Shown in pieces: positions 6,998 through 15,690 of a DNA stretch of 64,000 nt (within the stretch, counting starts at the first letter, position 1; each line of letters starts with the position of its first letter). The notes under the pieces are model-generated. The model had not been told where the DNA came from, ran no database searches, and saw only the letters and a program-made list of their open reading frames with translations. Origin of the DNA: an uncultured Eubacteriales bacterium (GTDB taxonomy: Bacteria; Bacillota; Clostridia; TANB77; CAG-508); the NCBI GenBank assembly GCA_948443845.1, contig CAOJUE010000004.1, positions 26,597 to 90,596 on the forward strand. Reading direction: 5' to 3'. Position numbers and translations under genes: made by a program.

Positions 6998-7618
6998 CTA
7001 CACCCCCATAAACTTCTCTCTCCCAATCTCCCACTCCGCAATCTCAAAATTCAAATTCTCTCTCTGCTCCAACATCTCACTCATTTTTTCTTCCGTCATC
7101 TCCGCCACCACGCTTACATTTTCATCATATTCCACATTCACAATCCTGCAATTTCTTTGTTTCAAATAATACCTCAATTTCTCCAAATCCGCATAATTTA
7201 CCCTAATTTTAATCTCCTTGCCAAGCACTTTTTCGACTATATTGGCGCAATTCAAAGCCTCCAATGTAACCGAAGAATAAGCTTTCACAAGTCCACCAGT
7301 CCCCAGCAAAATTCCGCCAAAATAGCGTGTTACAATTACCAATACATTTGCCAAATTCTGCGAAGTCAAAATATTGAGCATTGGTCCTCCTGCCGTTCCA
7401 GACGGTTCTCCATCATCGCTAAATCGCTGGATTACGCCATTTTTCGTCATCACGCGAAATGCATAACAATTATGTCTGGCATCAAAATATTTCTTATTGG
7501 TTTGTTTGATTAACTCTTCCGCCTGTTCCACGGATTCAACATAAAAGCTATGCGCTATAAATTTCGATTTTTTCTCCACAATTTCAGCACACACATTCTC
7601 ATCAATTGTCTTAAACAT
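6998..7618 (-). CDS. YigZ/IMPACT family protein
   Basis: This 206-residue protein matches the IMPACT/YigZ family in length and motifs: KKSKFIAHSFYVESVEQAEE at the N-terminus, YFDARHNCYAFRV, FSDDGEPSGTAGGPML and TRYFGGILLGTGGLVKAYS. A C-terminal domain of about 80 residues with an EF-G-like fold follows. The family is linked to translation control but its bacterial role is not settled. The start codon overlaps the end of the upstream flavoprotein gene by 8 bases, so the two are co-translated. Confidence 0.92.
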   Translation of the reverse strand: MFKTIDENVCAEIVEKKSKFIAHSFYVESVEQAEELIKQTNKKYFDARHNCYAFRVMTKNGVIQRFSDDGEPSGTAGGPMLNILTSQNLANVLVIVTRYFGGILLGTGGLVKAYSSVTLEALNCANIVEKVLGKEIKIRVNYADLEKLRYYLKQRNCRIVNVEYDENVSVVAEMTEEKMSEMLEQRENLNFEIAEWEIGREKFMGV

Positions 7619-8876
7619 GATTTCCTCCCGCTACAAATCCCGTAGAATACGCAATTTGCAAATTAAATCCGCCCGTATAACTATCCACATCAATGATTTC
7701 TCCAGCAAAATATAATCCTTTCACCAACTTCGATTCCATGGTTTTGGGATCGATTTCCTTCGTAGAAACTCCACCAGCCGTTACAATCGCTTCTTCAATT
7801 GGGCGAAAACCCGTTATCGACACTTCAAAACTTTTCAGTAAATCCACAAGTTTTAGTCTTTCTACTTTCGTAATTTCGTTTACTTTTTTATTGGCGTTAA
7901 TCTTCGATAATTCAATTACCGTTTCAATCATTTTCTTCGGTAATAATTTATCTAAACTATTTTTAAATTCCTTATTTTTCACTTCTTCAAAATCTCGCCT
8001 TATACGCAAATCCAATTCCTCACGACTCAAAGCTGGCTTTAAATCAATCAACAATTTTATCTTGCCTTTCTTCAATAATTCTTCCACATTTTTGACTCTT
8101 AACAAATGCGCCGATGAACTCAAAATGGTAGGCCCACTAACACCAAAATGTGTAAACAACATTTCCCCAAAGTCGTCATATATTTTTTGATTTGATTCTG
8201 CATTTTTTAAGGCAATTTTTACATTTTTCAAAGATAAACCTTGTAAGTTTTGGCATAATTTTCTGTCCGCCTCTAGTGGAACAATTGAGGCTCGTGGCAT
8301 AATAATCGTATGCCCTAGATTTTGCACCATTTTGTATCCTTCGCCATTCGAACCCGTTTGCGGGTAACTTTTCCCGCCACTTGCCAAAATGACTTTATCT
8401 GCCTCGATTTTCTCGCCATTCGACTTTAAGGAAACACTCGCCACTTTTGCTTTCTCATTTTCCATTTTAACGCCAATCTGAGCCACCTCAGCATTGGTCT
8501 TAACCAAAACATGATTTGCCTTCAACTCTTTCACAAAACAGTCCAGCACACTCTGCGCCTTATCTGTCACAGGAAAAATTCGATTTCCCCTTTCTTGCTT
8601 CACTTCCAACCCGTTCTCCTTCAGCATTTGAATGATATCCTGATTGGTAAATTGCTCAAAAGCGCTAAACAAAAACCTTCCATTTCCCGGCGTATTGTGA
8701 ATAAATTCGCTCATTTCCAAGGAACTCGTGATATTACATCTACCTTTTCCGGTTATCAAAAGTTTTCGCCCCAAAGCATGATTTTTCTCTAACAAAATAA
8801 CTAAATTTCCTTCTTTGGCAGCCCTTATCGCAGCCATCATTCCAGCTGGACCACCACCGATTACAACTACTTTCAT
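7611..8876 (-). CDS. NAD(P)/FAD-dependent oxidoreductase (HI0933/BaiN-like)
   Basis: The 421-residue flavoprotein starts with a Rossmann dinucleotide site, VVVIGGGPAGMMAAIRA, and has the GKGRCNIT motif at about residue 45 plus a C-terminal GLYFAGEIIDVDSYTGGFNL motif, all typical of the HI0933/YhiN family. BaiN, a related protein, acts on bile-acid intermediates, but most members have no assigned substrate, so no specific reaction is claimed. The start is at 8876 (AAAGGAG upstream) rather than the longer ORF. It overlaps yigZ by 8 bases. Confidence 0.9.
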   Translation of the reverse strand: MKVVVIGGGPAGMMAAIRAAKEGNLVILLEKNHALGRKLLITGKGRCNITSSLEMSEFIHNTPGNGRFLFSAFEQFTNQDIIQMLKENGLEVKQERGNRIFPVTDKAQSVLDCFVKELKANHVLVKTNAEVAQIGVKMENEKAKVASVSLKSNGEKIEADKVILASGGKSYPQTGSNGEGYKMVQNLGHTIIMPRASIVPLEADRKLCQNLQGLSLKNVKIALKNAESNQKIYDDFGEMLFTHFGVSGPTILSSSAHLLRVKNVEELLKKGKIKLLIDLKPALSREELDLRIRRDFEEVKNKEFKNSLDKLLPKKMIETVIELSKINANKKVNEITKVERLKLVDLLKSFEVSITGFRPIEEAIVTAGGVSTKEIDPKTMESKLVKGLYFAGEIIDVDSYTGGFNLQIAYSTGFVAGGNHV

Positions 8877-9308
8877 AATTCTCCTTTTTTCTATTATACC
8901 ATTTTCTGGAAAATTTTTCAATAGTAGCAATAATTGACTTTTCATTATATGCTAAGCGCTTAAAATGTCTTTTAAACAACAATTTCTAAAAAATAAAGTA
9001 AAATAACTAAATTTCTCCAAAAATCCAAAATTTTGCCATTTTTGTGTCTCACACCACTATAAAAGCATATTCTATCAAAAAAATGATCTTTAAAACGAAG
9101 CATTAGAATCGCCATATCGAGGATTTTGGAATTAAAGTATACATAAATTATTACCAAATTTAAAATGCCCTCCTGAGCAATTTTAAGGCACTTTTAAGGG
9201 CTTATTGAAAATAGCAAAAGGGTTATTAAAGATTTGGAATTATTTGCAATCTATAAAATTTTAAAAATCGATTGTGAAGGTTTAAAGAAAATAATAAAAG
9301 GATAAACA
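8877..9308. other. Intergenic region, 430 bp, no gene supported
   Basis: The region is AT-rich with short imperfect inverted repeats (for example AAGCCCTT and AGGGCATT around 9163-9205) and open frames that lack ribosome sites. The baiN promoter should lie at its left end. I see nothing else. Confidence 0.5.
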
Positions 9309-9342
9309 TGCCGAAAGACCTCCAAACAGTGTTCTTTCGGCA
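9309..9342 (-). terminator. Terminator of trpB
   Basis: TGCCGAAAGA / TCTTTCGGCA stem 25 bases past the trpB stop codon. Confidence 0.75.
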
Positions 9343-9366
9343 AAATATGATTTAATAAATTCATAT

Positions 9367-10518
9367 TTAACAATACTTCAAAATCGTATCCACATCCTTA
9401 TCCCCTCTCCCCGACAAATTTACAATCATACAATCCTTTTTATCATATTTTTTAGCAATCTTAATCGCATAAGCAAGCGCATGACTACTTTCTAATGCCG
9501 GAATAATTCCTTCTTCTAAACTCAGGATTTTAAAGGCTTCGATTGCTTCCTCATCTGTGATACTATCATATTTTACTCTTCCTATTTCATGCAAAAAAGC
9601 ATGCTCTGGTCCAATTCCGGGATAATCCAAACCTGATGAAACAGAATATGCCTCTTGCAACTTATGATTTTCATCTTGCATCCTATATGTTTTCATTCCA
9701 TGCAGAATCCCTATTTTTCCTTGATATAGGCTAGAAGCATGTTTTCCAGTCTTCAGTCCTTTCCCAGCACCTTCAATTCCATAAATATCCACATTTTCTT
9801 CTATAAAATCATGAAACAGTCCAATACTGTTGCTCCCTCCACCAACACAGGCGATAATGGCTTTTGGCAATTTTCCTTCTTGTTCTAAAATTTGCTGTTT
9901 GGCTTCTCTACCAATTACCATTTGAAATTGTTTTACCATTTCTGGATAAGGTGCCGGACCAACTGCAGAACCAATCAAATAAAATACATCTTTATGCTCA
10001 AGCAAATACGCAAAAGCCTCATCTACAGCATCTGCTAATGTTCCTTGTCCTCTAGTTACGGATTTTATTTCTGCTCCGAGCAATTTCATTTTGTCTACAT
10101 TGACTTTTTGTTTCTCGATGTCAACTTTTCCCATAAAAATCGTACATTTCATCTTAAATAAACTGCAAACCGTTGCAGTTGCCAATCCGTGCTGTCCAGC
10201 TCCTGTTTCTGCGATAATATGTGTTTTGTTCATTTTTTTAGCTAATAAAACTTGCCCAATCGCATTATTGATTTTGTGAGCACCTGTGTGATTCAAATCT
10301 TCTCGTTTTAAGTAAATTTTTGCTCCACCGCAAAATTTTGTAAAATTTTCAGCATAATACAAAGGACTTGGGCGTCCTACATATTGTTTTAAATAATACT
10401 CATATTTTTTAAGAAACTCTTTATCTTCCATCGCTTCCTTAAAATTTTTTTCAATCAAATCTAATTCTTTTTTTAATTCTTGTGGCACATATTTCCCACC
10501 AAATTTTCCATAATTCAT
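9367..10518 (-). CDS. trpB: Tryptophan synthase beta chain
   Basis: The 383-residue enzyme joins indole and L-serine to make tryptophan using pyridoxal phosphate. The PLP lysine is in HTGAHKINNA (about residue 82), the phosphate loop is CVGGGSNSIG, and the catalytic Glu is in AETGAGQHG. The start at 10518 (MNYGKFGGKYVP) follows AAGGAATG; a longer upstream frame has no such site. No trpA or other trp gene is nearby, so it is a lone trpB, perhaps for indole salvage or paired with genes elsewhere. A Trp-codon leader peptide and a four-segment attenuator precede it, which predicts derepression when charged tRNA-Trp is scarce. Confidence 0.95.
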   Translation of the reverse strand: MNYGKFGGKYVPQELKKELDLIEKNFKEAMEDKEFLKKYEYYLKQYVGRPSPLYYAENFTKFCGGAKIYLKREDLNHTGAHKINNAIGQVLLAKKMNKTHIIAETGAGQHGLATATVCSLFKMKCTIFMGKVDIEKQKVNVDKMKLLGAEIKSVTRGQGTLADAVDEAFAYLLEHKDVFYLIGSAVGPAPYPEMVKQFQMVIGREAKQQILEQEGKLPKAIIACVGGGSNSIGLFHDFIEENVDIYGIEGAGKGLKTGKHASSLYQGKIGILHGMKTYRMQDENHKLQEAYSVSSGLDYPGIGPEHAFLHEIGRVKYDSITDEEAIEAFKILSLEEGIIPALESSHALAYAIKIAKKYDKKDCMIVNLSGRGDKDVDTILKYC

Positions 10519-10597
10519 AACGCATTCCTTCTTTCTTCTTTTATTTATAATTTCCTTTAAAAACGCCATTCTTTCATATTTTTCCCCCCTTACCTAT

Positions 10598-10649
10598 AAA
10601 AAAAGCACCTGCATGAATAAAATTTGATAACTTTACTCATACAAGTGCT
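10598..10649 (-). promoter_or_regulatory. Attenuator terminator of trpB
   Basis: On the minus strand AGCACTTGTATGA pairs with TCATGCAGGTGCT (13 pairs, two G-U) and is followed by seven U. The same 5' arm can instead pair with segment 2 (ACTCATACAA, 10681-10690), which removes the terminator. Confidence 0.88.
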
Positions 10650-10672
10650 TGAAATTTTACTTGTTTTTGGCA

Positions 10673-10744
10673 CTACAAATTTGTATGAGTTTTTACCCAT
10701 ACATTCCACCAATTATTCAATTGCATATTGATTGCTTTTTTCAT
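10673..10744 (-). CDS. trp leader peptide (23 aa, three Trp codons)
   Basis: The peptide is MKKAINMQLNNWWNVWVKTH followed by TNL; three of 23 codons are TGG, two adjacent. The region over the last Trp codon (TGTATGGGT, 10695-10703) can pair with segment 2 (10681-10690), so a ribosome stalled at the Trp codons frees segment 2 to pair with segment 3 (TTGTATGAGT, 10635-10644). This is the classic ribosome-mediated attenuation layout. The ribosome site (AGAGAG) is modest. Confidence 0.85.
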   Translation of the reverse strand: MKKAINMQLNNWWNVWVKTHTNL

Positions 10745-10809
10745 AATTTTTTCTCTCTTTTTATAAGATATTCATACAATCTCAAAATGTAATCTTTTCT
10801 TTTAAATTT

Positions 10810-10839
10810 ATTATACCATGTTCAACAAAATTTTGTCAA
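10810..10839 (-). promoter_or_regulatory. Promoter of the trp leader and trpB
   Basis: TTGACA, 18 bases, TATAAT on the minus strand, 66 bases upstream of the leader ATG. Confidence 0.8.
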
Positions 10840-10885
10840 GGCTCAAAAACGCTCTTAGGAAATAATTGTTTTCTACATTTTCAAA

Positions 10886-10920
10886 TGCCAAAAGACCGCC
10901 CCAATAGCGGTCTTTTGGCA
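10886..10920. terminator. Terminator after the Rpn-family gene
   Basis: TGCCAAAAGACCGC / GCGGTCTTTTGGCA, a perfect 14-base stem at the gene's stop codon. Confidence 0.8.
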
Positions 10921-10922
10921 AA

Positions 10923-11795
10923 TTATTTTTTCTTTCTTAGCTTTTCAATTTCTTCTTTCGTCAATTTTGTATACTTTTCTATTTTCTCAACTTCCTCTCC
11001 ATTTTCAAGCATTTCTTTAGCAATTTCAAGAGAATTATTTTTCTCTCCTTCTTTTATTCCTTTTTCTATCCCATGTTCTAATCCCTCTTGCATTCCTTCT
11101 TGCCTAGCATAACTCACACCACTTTTATAATCTCTCACCCACTTATCCTTAAGCTCCTCCAATCTTCTCGTCTCTTCATCGCCCGACAATTCTACAAACT
11201 CTGCTCTTACTTTTCTTAACAATTGATTTTTTTCTTCCGCCATTTCAATCAACTCCTCATCCACATCATCTATGATTGCTAACCACTGATTTACTTTTTT
11301 CTCCATATTCGGCTGACTTCTTCGGAATTTCGGCAACTCAATAAAACACCACTCCATTGCGTCAATCACTACATATTCGCGATGATGGTCCATAACTGTT
11401 ACTGTTTTCGAGATGTAATCCTCAAATAGAAACAATTCATCATTTAAAATATTTATCATCATTATTTTTTTGATGTTCTCATATTCTTCGCCTTCTAGCA
11501 TTAATCTCGTGATTTGCTTGGTATCGTAGAACACTGCTTTGGCAACAATGTTGTGCTTATCATCAACTCGCATTTCAATGTCGACAACAATTCCGTCATC
11601 CAAAATCGCCTCAATATCTAGGCTTTCTGCATCTTCTTTGAGCAAAAATCTGCCAAGATTGACCTCCTGTTCAATTTTTATCGTCTCGATTTTGACTTCC
11701 AACAAAGCCTCCAAAAAATCGATTAAACACACTTCATTTCCTTTTCGACTAAAAAAGGTCTTGAATATGACATCATTTTTTAAATTACTTTTCAT
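10923..11795 (-). CDS. Rpn-family PD-(D/E)XK nuclease/transposase-like protein, intact copy
   Basis: The 290-residue protein starts MKSNLKNDVIFKTFFSRKGN and has ESLDIEAILDDGIVVDIEMR (about residues 53-72), where the D and E-x-R residues mark the PD-(D/E)XK nuclease core of Rpn-like proteins, followed by ITRLMLEGEEYENIKKIMMI. The C-terminal third is charged and coiled, with a repeat-like GMQEGLEHGIEKGIKEGEK stretch typical of this family. Members promote RecA-independent recombination or act as transposase-like genes. A second, damaged copy lies at 62882-63652, and about 160 bases upstream of each are also alike, so a unit was duplicated. Confidence 0.85.
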   Translation of the reverse strand: MKSNLKNDVIFKTFFSRKGNEVCLIDFLEALLEVKIETIKIEQEVNLGRFLLKEDAESLDIEAILDDGIVVDIEMRVDDKHNIVAKAVFYDTKQITRLMLEGEEYENIKKIMMINILNDELFLFEDYISKTVTVMDHHREYVVIDAMEWCFIELPKFRRSQPNMEKKVNQWLAIIDDVDEELIEMAEEKNQLLRKVRAEFVELSGDEETRRLEELKDKWVRDYKSGVSYARQEGMQEGLEHGIEKGIKEGEKNNSLEIAKEMLENGEEVEKIEKYTKLTKEEIEKLRKKK

Positions 11796-11960
11796 CTAAT
11801 CTTCCTTTCTATTATAACAAATTTTATTTTCTTTTTCAACATTTTTCGTTCGACAATTACTCTTGAAAACTGTGGCAGAAATGCCTGAATTTTTACAGGA
11901 TATGGAATATATCCTTAAGATACTTTATTTTATATTACATTATTTTACATTCGTCAATAC
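11796..11960. repeat. Duplicated upstream segment of Rpn gene, copy A
   Basis: Nearly the same sequence recurs at 63653-63830, starting at the Rpn start codon and extending upstream. Copy B has a short tandem duplication (TGTAACTCT). The Rpn promoter should lie here. Confidence 0.8.
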
Positions 11961-12021
11961 ATATTTTAAAAATAATTTATCTTTCTACTTAAAAATTTTT
12001 ATGCATTTTCCCTATTTTTCA

Positions 12022-12050
12022 TCGACAAATGCCCTATTTTGTGCTATAAT
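12022..12050 (+). promoter_or_regulatory. Promoter of mutS2
   Basis: TCGACA, 17 bases, TATAAT, 29 bases before the ATG. Confidence 0.7.
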
Positions 12051-12079
12051 CATACCATCAAACTTGAAAGGAAAAACTT

Positions 12080-14413
12080 ATGAACTCAAAAACACTTGAA
12101 AAACTTGAATTTGATAAAATTTGCAAAATCGTCTCTGATTTTGCCATCACATATAGGGGAAAAAATCTATCAACCACGCTCGCCCCTATGTCTGCAAAAA
12201 AAGAAGTGGCAAAAGCACAAGCCCAAACAACCGAAGCAGTAACCCTTTTGTATCGCCTTGGAAGTGCTCCCATTTCTGAAATTGCGGACATCACGATTTG
12301 TCTAAAACAACTAGAAAACAGTCATTCTTTGACGATGAAACAACTGCTTGATTTGGCTCATATTTTGCAAATTTCACAAAATTTAAAAACTTATTTTGAT
12401 ACCGAAATCATCGAAACTTCAGATTTTCCTGCCATTCAAAATTTGTTTGAAAATTTATATTCCAATCCTGGACTTGTAAAATCCGTTACCACATCTATTC
12501 TCGACGAAAACACGATGGCTGACGACGCTTCTCCCAATTTAAAAACAATTCGCAACACAATTCGCAAAAAAGAGCAAGAAATTCACACAAAATTGCATTC
12601 CCTTTTGCATTCCAAATATGTGCAAGAGCCAATTGTAACTATGAGAAATAACCGTTTTGTCATTCCAGTCAAAAGCGAATATCGTGCCAATGTCAAAGGT
12701 TTTGTGCATGATACTTCAACTAGCGGTTCGAGCCTTTTCATTGAACCAATTGCCATTTTTGACATAAACAACGAAATCAGCAATTTACACAACGAAGAAA
12801 ATTTAGAAATGGAAAAAATTTTGATGAAGTTATCTTCTCTGTTTTTTGAGCATACAGAAAATTTGTCCAATACTACCAATTTAATTGGTTTGCTTGACTT
12901 TATCTTTGCCAAAGCTAAATTTTCGAAAGAATTTGATTGTACAGAACCAATCATAAATGATGAGAAATTGATTTCTCTTATCGACTGCTATCATCCTTTG
13001 ATTTCTCGCAAAATCGCTGTCAAAAACACGATTGAATTAGGCAAAAATTACACAAGTTTAATCATCACAGGACCCAATACTGGAGGAAAAACCGTTGTGC
13101 TAAAAACCGTAGGATTGCTTGTTTTAATGGGAATGAGCGGACTTCACATTCCTGCGAAATCTGGAAGTAGCATTTTTCTGTTTGACGATGTTTTCGCAGA
13201 TATCGGCGACGAGCAAAGTATTGCCGCTTCTTTGAGTACGTTTTCTTCCCATATCAAAAATATTGCTTATCTTTTGCAAAATGCGACACCAAACAGTCTT
13301 GTTTTAGTAGACGAATTAGGCTCTGGAACTGACCCAATTGAAGGCTCCCGTTTGGCAATTAGCATTTTGGAACATTTAAACCATGCCCAAATTTTGACTT
13401 TAGCAACCACCCATTATCACGAAATCAAAAATTACGCTTTAGTGACAAATGGTTTTGAAAATGCAAGTGTCGAGTTTGATTTTAACACGTTATCTCCAAC
13501 CTATAAACTCTTAATTGGCGTTCCGGGACGTAGTAATGCTTTCATTATTAGTGAAAAATTAGGGATTTCGGAAGAAATTATCGCCCGCGCCAGAGAATTT
13601 ATGAATGAAGATACCGTCAATATTGAAGAACTTTTAAATACGATTTATGAGGATAAACGTATTGTTGAAGAAGAAAAACGTAAAATTGAGACTACCTCGC
13701 GTGAAATTGAGTCCCTTAAAAATTCGTATAAAACAGACTCCGAAATTTTAAAGAAAAAAGAAAGTGAAATTCTGGAAAATGCTAAAATTAAGGCTCGCGA
13801 AATTTTGCTTTCCGCTAAGGAAGACGCGAATTTTATGATTCGAGAATTAGAAAATCGTCCAGATACCCAAAAAGCAAATCGATTGAGAAATGATTTGAAT
13901 GAAAAAATCGAAAGTTTGTCAAGCGAAAAAATCGTGAAAAATCAGCCTGCAACTCTTGAAAAATCACAAATCAAGGTTGGTTTGGAAGTAGAAATTCCGT
14001 CTCTTCATCAAATGGGAACTATCCTTTCTGAAGTGACAAAAAATGATACCGTTCAAGTTCAAATCGGAAGTCTTAAAACGTATTTTAAAGTTTCAGAAAT
14101 TACTCTTGCCAAAAAATCTTCAAAAACGCAAGTCATTTCTTCGAAAAAACATGATTTTAAAGTATCTAGTTTATCACCTGAAATCAATGTGATTGGGCAA
14201 AACGTGGAAGAAGCGTGTTTTATGGTGGATAAATATTTGGATAATTGCGTTTTAAATGGGCTAGGCTCTGCACGAATTGTGCATGGAAAAGGCACTGGCA
14301 CTTTGAAAAAGGGAATTCATGCCTTTTTAAAAAATCACCCTCACATCAAAAGTTTCCGCTTAGGCACTTTTGGAGAGGGTGAAGATGGTGTGACGGTGGT
14401 GGAGTTAAAATAG
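12080..14413 (+). CDS. mutS2: MutS2 (RqcU-like) ATPase
   Basis: This 777-residue protein has the MutS2 core, clamp and ATPase with Walker A GPNTGGKTVVLKT (about residue 331), Walker B LVDELGSGTDP (about 413) and the ABC-type signature region. A long coiled coil (about residues 515-620) follows, then a C-terminal Smr nuclease domain with LGSARIVHGKGTGTLKKGIH. MutS2 splits collided ribosomes and suppresses recombination in Bacillus. The start has AAAGGAAAAACTT upstream. It uses no CGG codon in 777. It stands alone between its promoter and the convergent prepilin gene. Confidence 0.95.
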   Translation: MNSKTLEKLEFDKICKIVSDFAITYRGKNLSTTLAPMSAKKEVAKAQAQTTEAVTLLYRLGSAPISEIADITICLKQLENSHSLTMKQLLDLAHILQISQNLKTYFDTEIIETSDFPAIQNLFENLYSNPGLVKSVTTSILDENTMADDASPNLKTIRNTIRKKEQEIHTKLHSLLHSKYVQEPIVTMRNNRFVIPVKSEYRANVKGFVHDTSTSGSSLFIEPIAIFDINNEISNLHNEENLEMEKILMKLSSLFFEHTENLSNTTNLIGLLDFIFAKAKFSKEFDCTEPIINDEKLISLIDCYHPLISRKIAVKNTIELGKNYTSLIITGPNTGGKTVVLKTVGLLVLMGMSGLHIPAKSGSSIFLFDDVFADIGDEQSIAASLSTFSSHIKNIAYLLQNATPNSLVLVDELGSGTDPIEGSRLAISILEHLNHAQILTLATTHYHEIKNYALVTNGFENASVEFDFNTLSPTYKLLIGVPGRSNAFIISEKLGISEEIIARAREFMNEDTVNIEELLNTIYEDKRIVEEEKRKIETTSREIESLKNSYKTDSEILKKKESEILENAKIKAREILLSAKEDANFMIRELENRPDTQKANRLRNDLNEKIESLSSEKIVKNQPATLEKSQIKVGLEVEIPSLHQMGTILSEVTKNDTVQVQIGSLKTYFKVSEITLAKKSSKTQVISSKKHDFKVSSLSPEINVIGQNVEEACFMVDKYLDNCVLNGLGSARIVHGKGTGTLKKGIHAFLKNHPHIKSFRLGTFGEGEDGVTVVELK

Positions 14414-14414
14414 T

Positions 14415-14886
14415 TTATTGATAATTTGTCAAATTAACTTCCTTGTATTCTGTGGGGATGGTATAATACGTTTCCTCCCCTATTTTTCTGCCTTTGGCTG
14501 AATAAATGGTATGACTTTGCTCATCGATATAATAATCGGTTCGTTGCAACGATAAATTATCCAATTTACTTAAATCAATAATGAACAATCTCCCATTATT
14601 ATTGGGATTATAATTGACATTATTTTCATCATAATTTTCAATTAAGCCATTATTTCCGTTCTGTTTTTCTGAGCTCAACGTATTCATTGGTAATCGGCAA
14701 TGCTTTGTGTTCTAAGTAATACAAAGCAATTTTTTCATCTAGCAATTCAATATCGGCACACATCGTGTAATACGAATTTAATTTATAACTATTAACCGAA
14801 TTATACGTAATAGCTCCAAAAATCAATCCCATCATAATAACAGTTGTAACAAGTAACATTAAAGTAATACCTTTTTGACTTTTCAT
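14415..14886 (-). CDS. Prepilin-like protein, CGG +1 shift
   Basis: With one +1 shift the span encodes 156 residues. It opens MKSQKGITLMLLVTTVIMMG, a short basic leader, a Gly cleavage position and a hydrophobic helix, as in type IV prepilins, but without the usual Glu at position 5. The mature part is Asn-, Tyr- and Asp-rich, with ALYYLEHKALPITNEYVEL before the shift. At CGG 14656-14658 (GAA CGG A) the zero frame stops after one more codon; skipping C continues as GNNGLIENYDENN and on to the C-terminus. The gene precedes no other pilus gene directly. Its role (pseudopilin or surface protein) is not known. Confidence 0.7.
14656..14658 (-). other. CGG +1 shift site in prepilin-like gene
   Basis: Zero frame GAA CGG AAA TAA; +1 frame GAA-(C)-GGA AAT AAT GGC, open for another 80 codons. 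Confidence 0.75.
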
Positions 14887-14914
14887 TCTTTAAATTTCCT
14901 CCTTTGTATCAAAA

Positions 14915-15625
14915 TTATTTTTTCCAATTTTGATATTTATTTTTATATTCTGTCAGCGTATCTGCCAGTTTTTTCGTGGTTTTAAACGCAAATAAGTAGT
15001 TGATTCTTTCTTTTCTTCTTTCTTGGTCTTCACGAATATTGGCTTTTAGTTCTTCGTATTTTACAAGAATCTGATTTTCGTTTGCAAATTCTCTTAATTT
15101 TACGACTAAATTCATCGAATGTGCAACATCAATTGTTAAAATGCCAAAGAAAAACCCAATCACAAATGAAAAAGTTAAATTATTAGCTAGCCAATTGACT
15201 GCTTCTATCATGTGCCTTTGAATAGAAAAATAGTAAACCGCACTTAAAATCGTCCAAAAAAAGGTATAAAGCGGACAAATGATGCCTTGAATATTTCCCC
15301 ACATGCCTGAATAATCCCACAATTTTACTTTCATGCCTTTGATGAAAATCAGCCCTGCGATGTATTCAATCAGTGTCATCGCAATTCCCATGAAAATCAC
15401 AATCATGACAGTTTGCCAAATTGGATTTTGGATAAAGGACATATCTACCAAAGACAGCAAAAATAAAGTGCATAGCCCAATTCCATAAATCGGCAAATAG
15501 GGTCCTGTTAAAAATCCTGGATTAATCCATTTTTTGGATATCGCACGTCTAAAAAATAATTCTAAAACCCATCCAAACGAACTTCCGATATAAAAAAGAA
15601 ATGCTAAAACCAATGCTACATTCAT
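14915..15625 (-). CDS. Putative ABC-transporter type IV (CmpB-like) membrane protein
   Basis: The 236-residue protein has about six membrane helices and the family motifs YIGSSFGWVLELFFRR near the start, GFLTGPYLPIYGIGL, and WDYSGMWGNIQGIICPLYTF. This is the CmpB-like putative ABC-transporter permease family of Firmicutes, whose function is not established. A charged C-terminal tail rich in Arg, Glu and Lys is cytoplasmic. The ribosome site AGGAGAAATA precedes the ATG. It is a single gene between hisS and the prepilin gene, on the same strand. Confidence 0.85.
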   Translation of the reverse strand: MNVALVLAFLFYIGSSFGWVLELFFRRAISKKWINPGFLTGPYLPIYGIGLCTLFLLSLVDMSFIQNPIWQTVMIVIFMGIAMTLIEYIAGLIFIKGMKVKLWDYSGMWGNIQGIICPLYTFFWTILSAVYYFSIQRHMIEAVNWLANNLTFSFVIGFFFGILTIDVAHSMNLVVKLREFANENQILVKYEELKANIREDQERRKERINYLFAFKTTKKLADTLTEYKNKYQNWKK

Positions 15626-15690
15626 TATTTCTTCTCCTGCTTTTTCATTAATTTGATTATAACATACTCTTTTTAGGAAGTAAATATTTT

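Noticed and set aside
8972-9157. A 61-codon ORF on the minus strand
   Set aside because: No ribosome site, and a hydrophobic, Phe/Ile-rich translation as expected from AT-rich noncoding DNA.
11863-12099. A 78-codon ORF on the plus strand before mutS2
   Set aside because: It spans the duplicated Rpn upstream segment and the mutS2 promoter, with no ribosome site.
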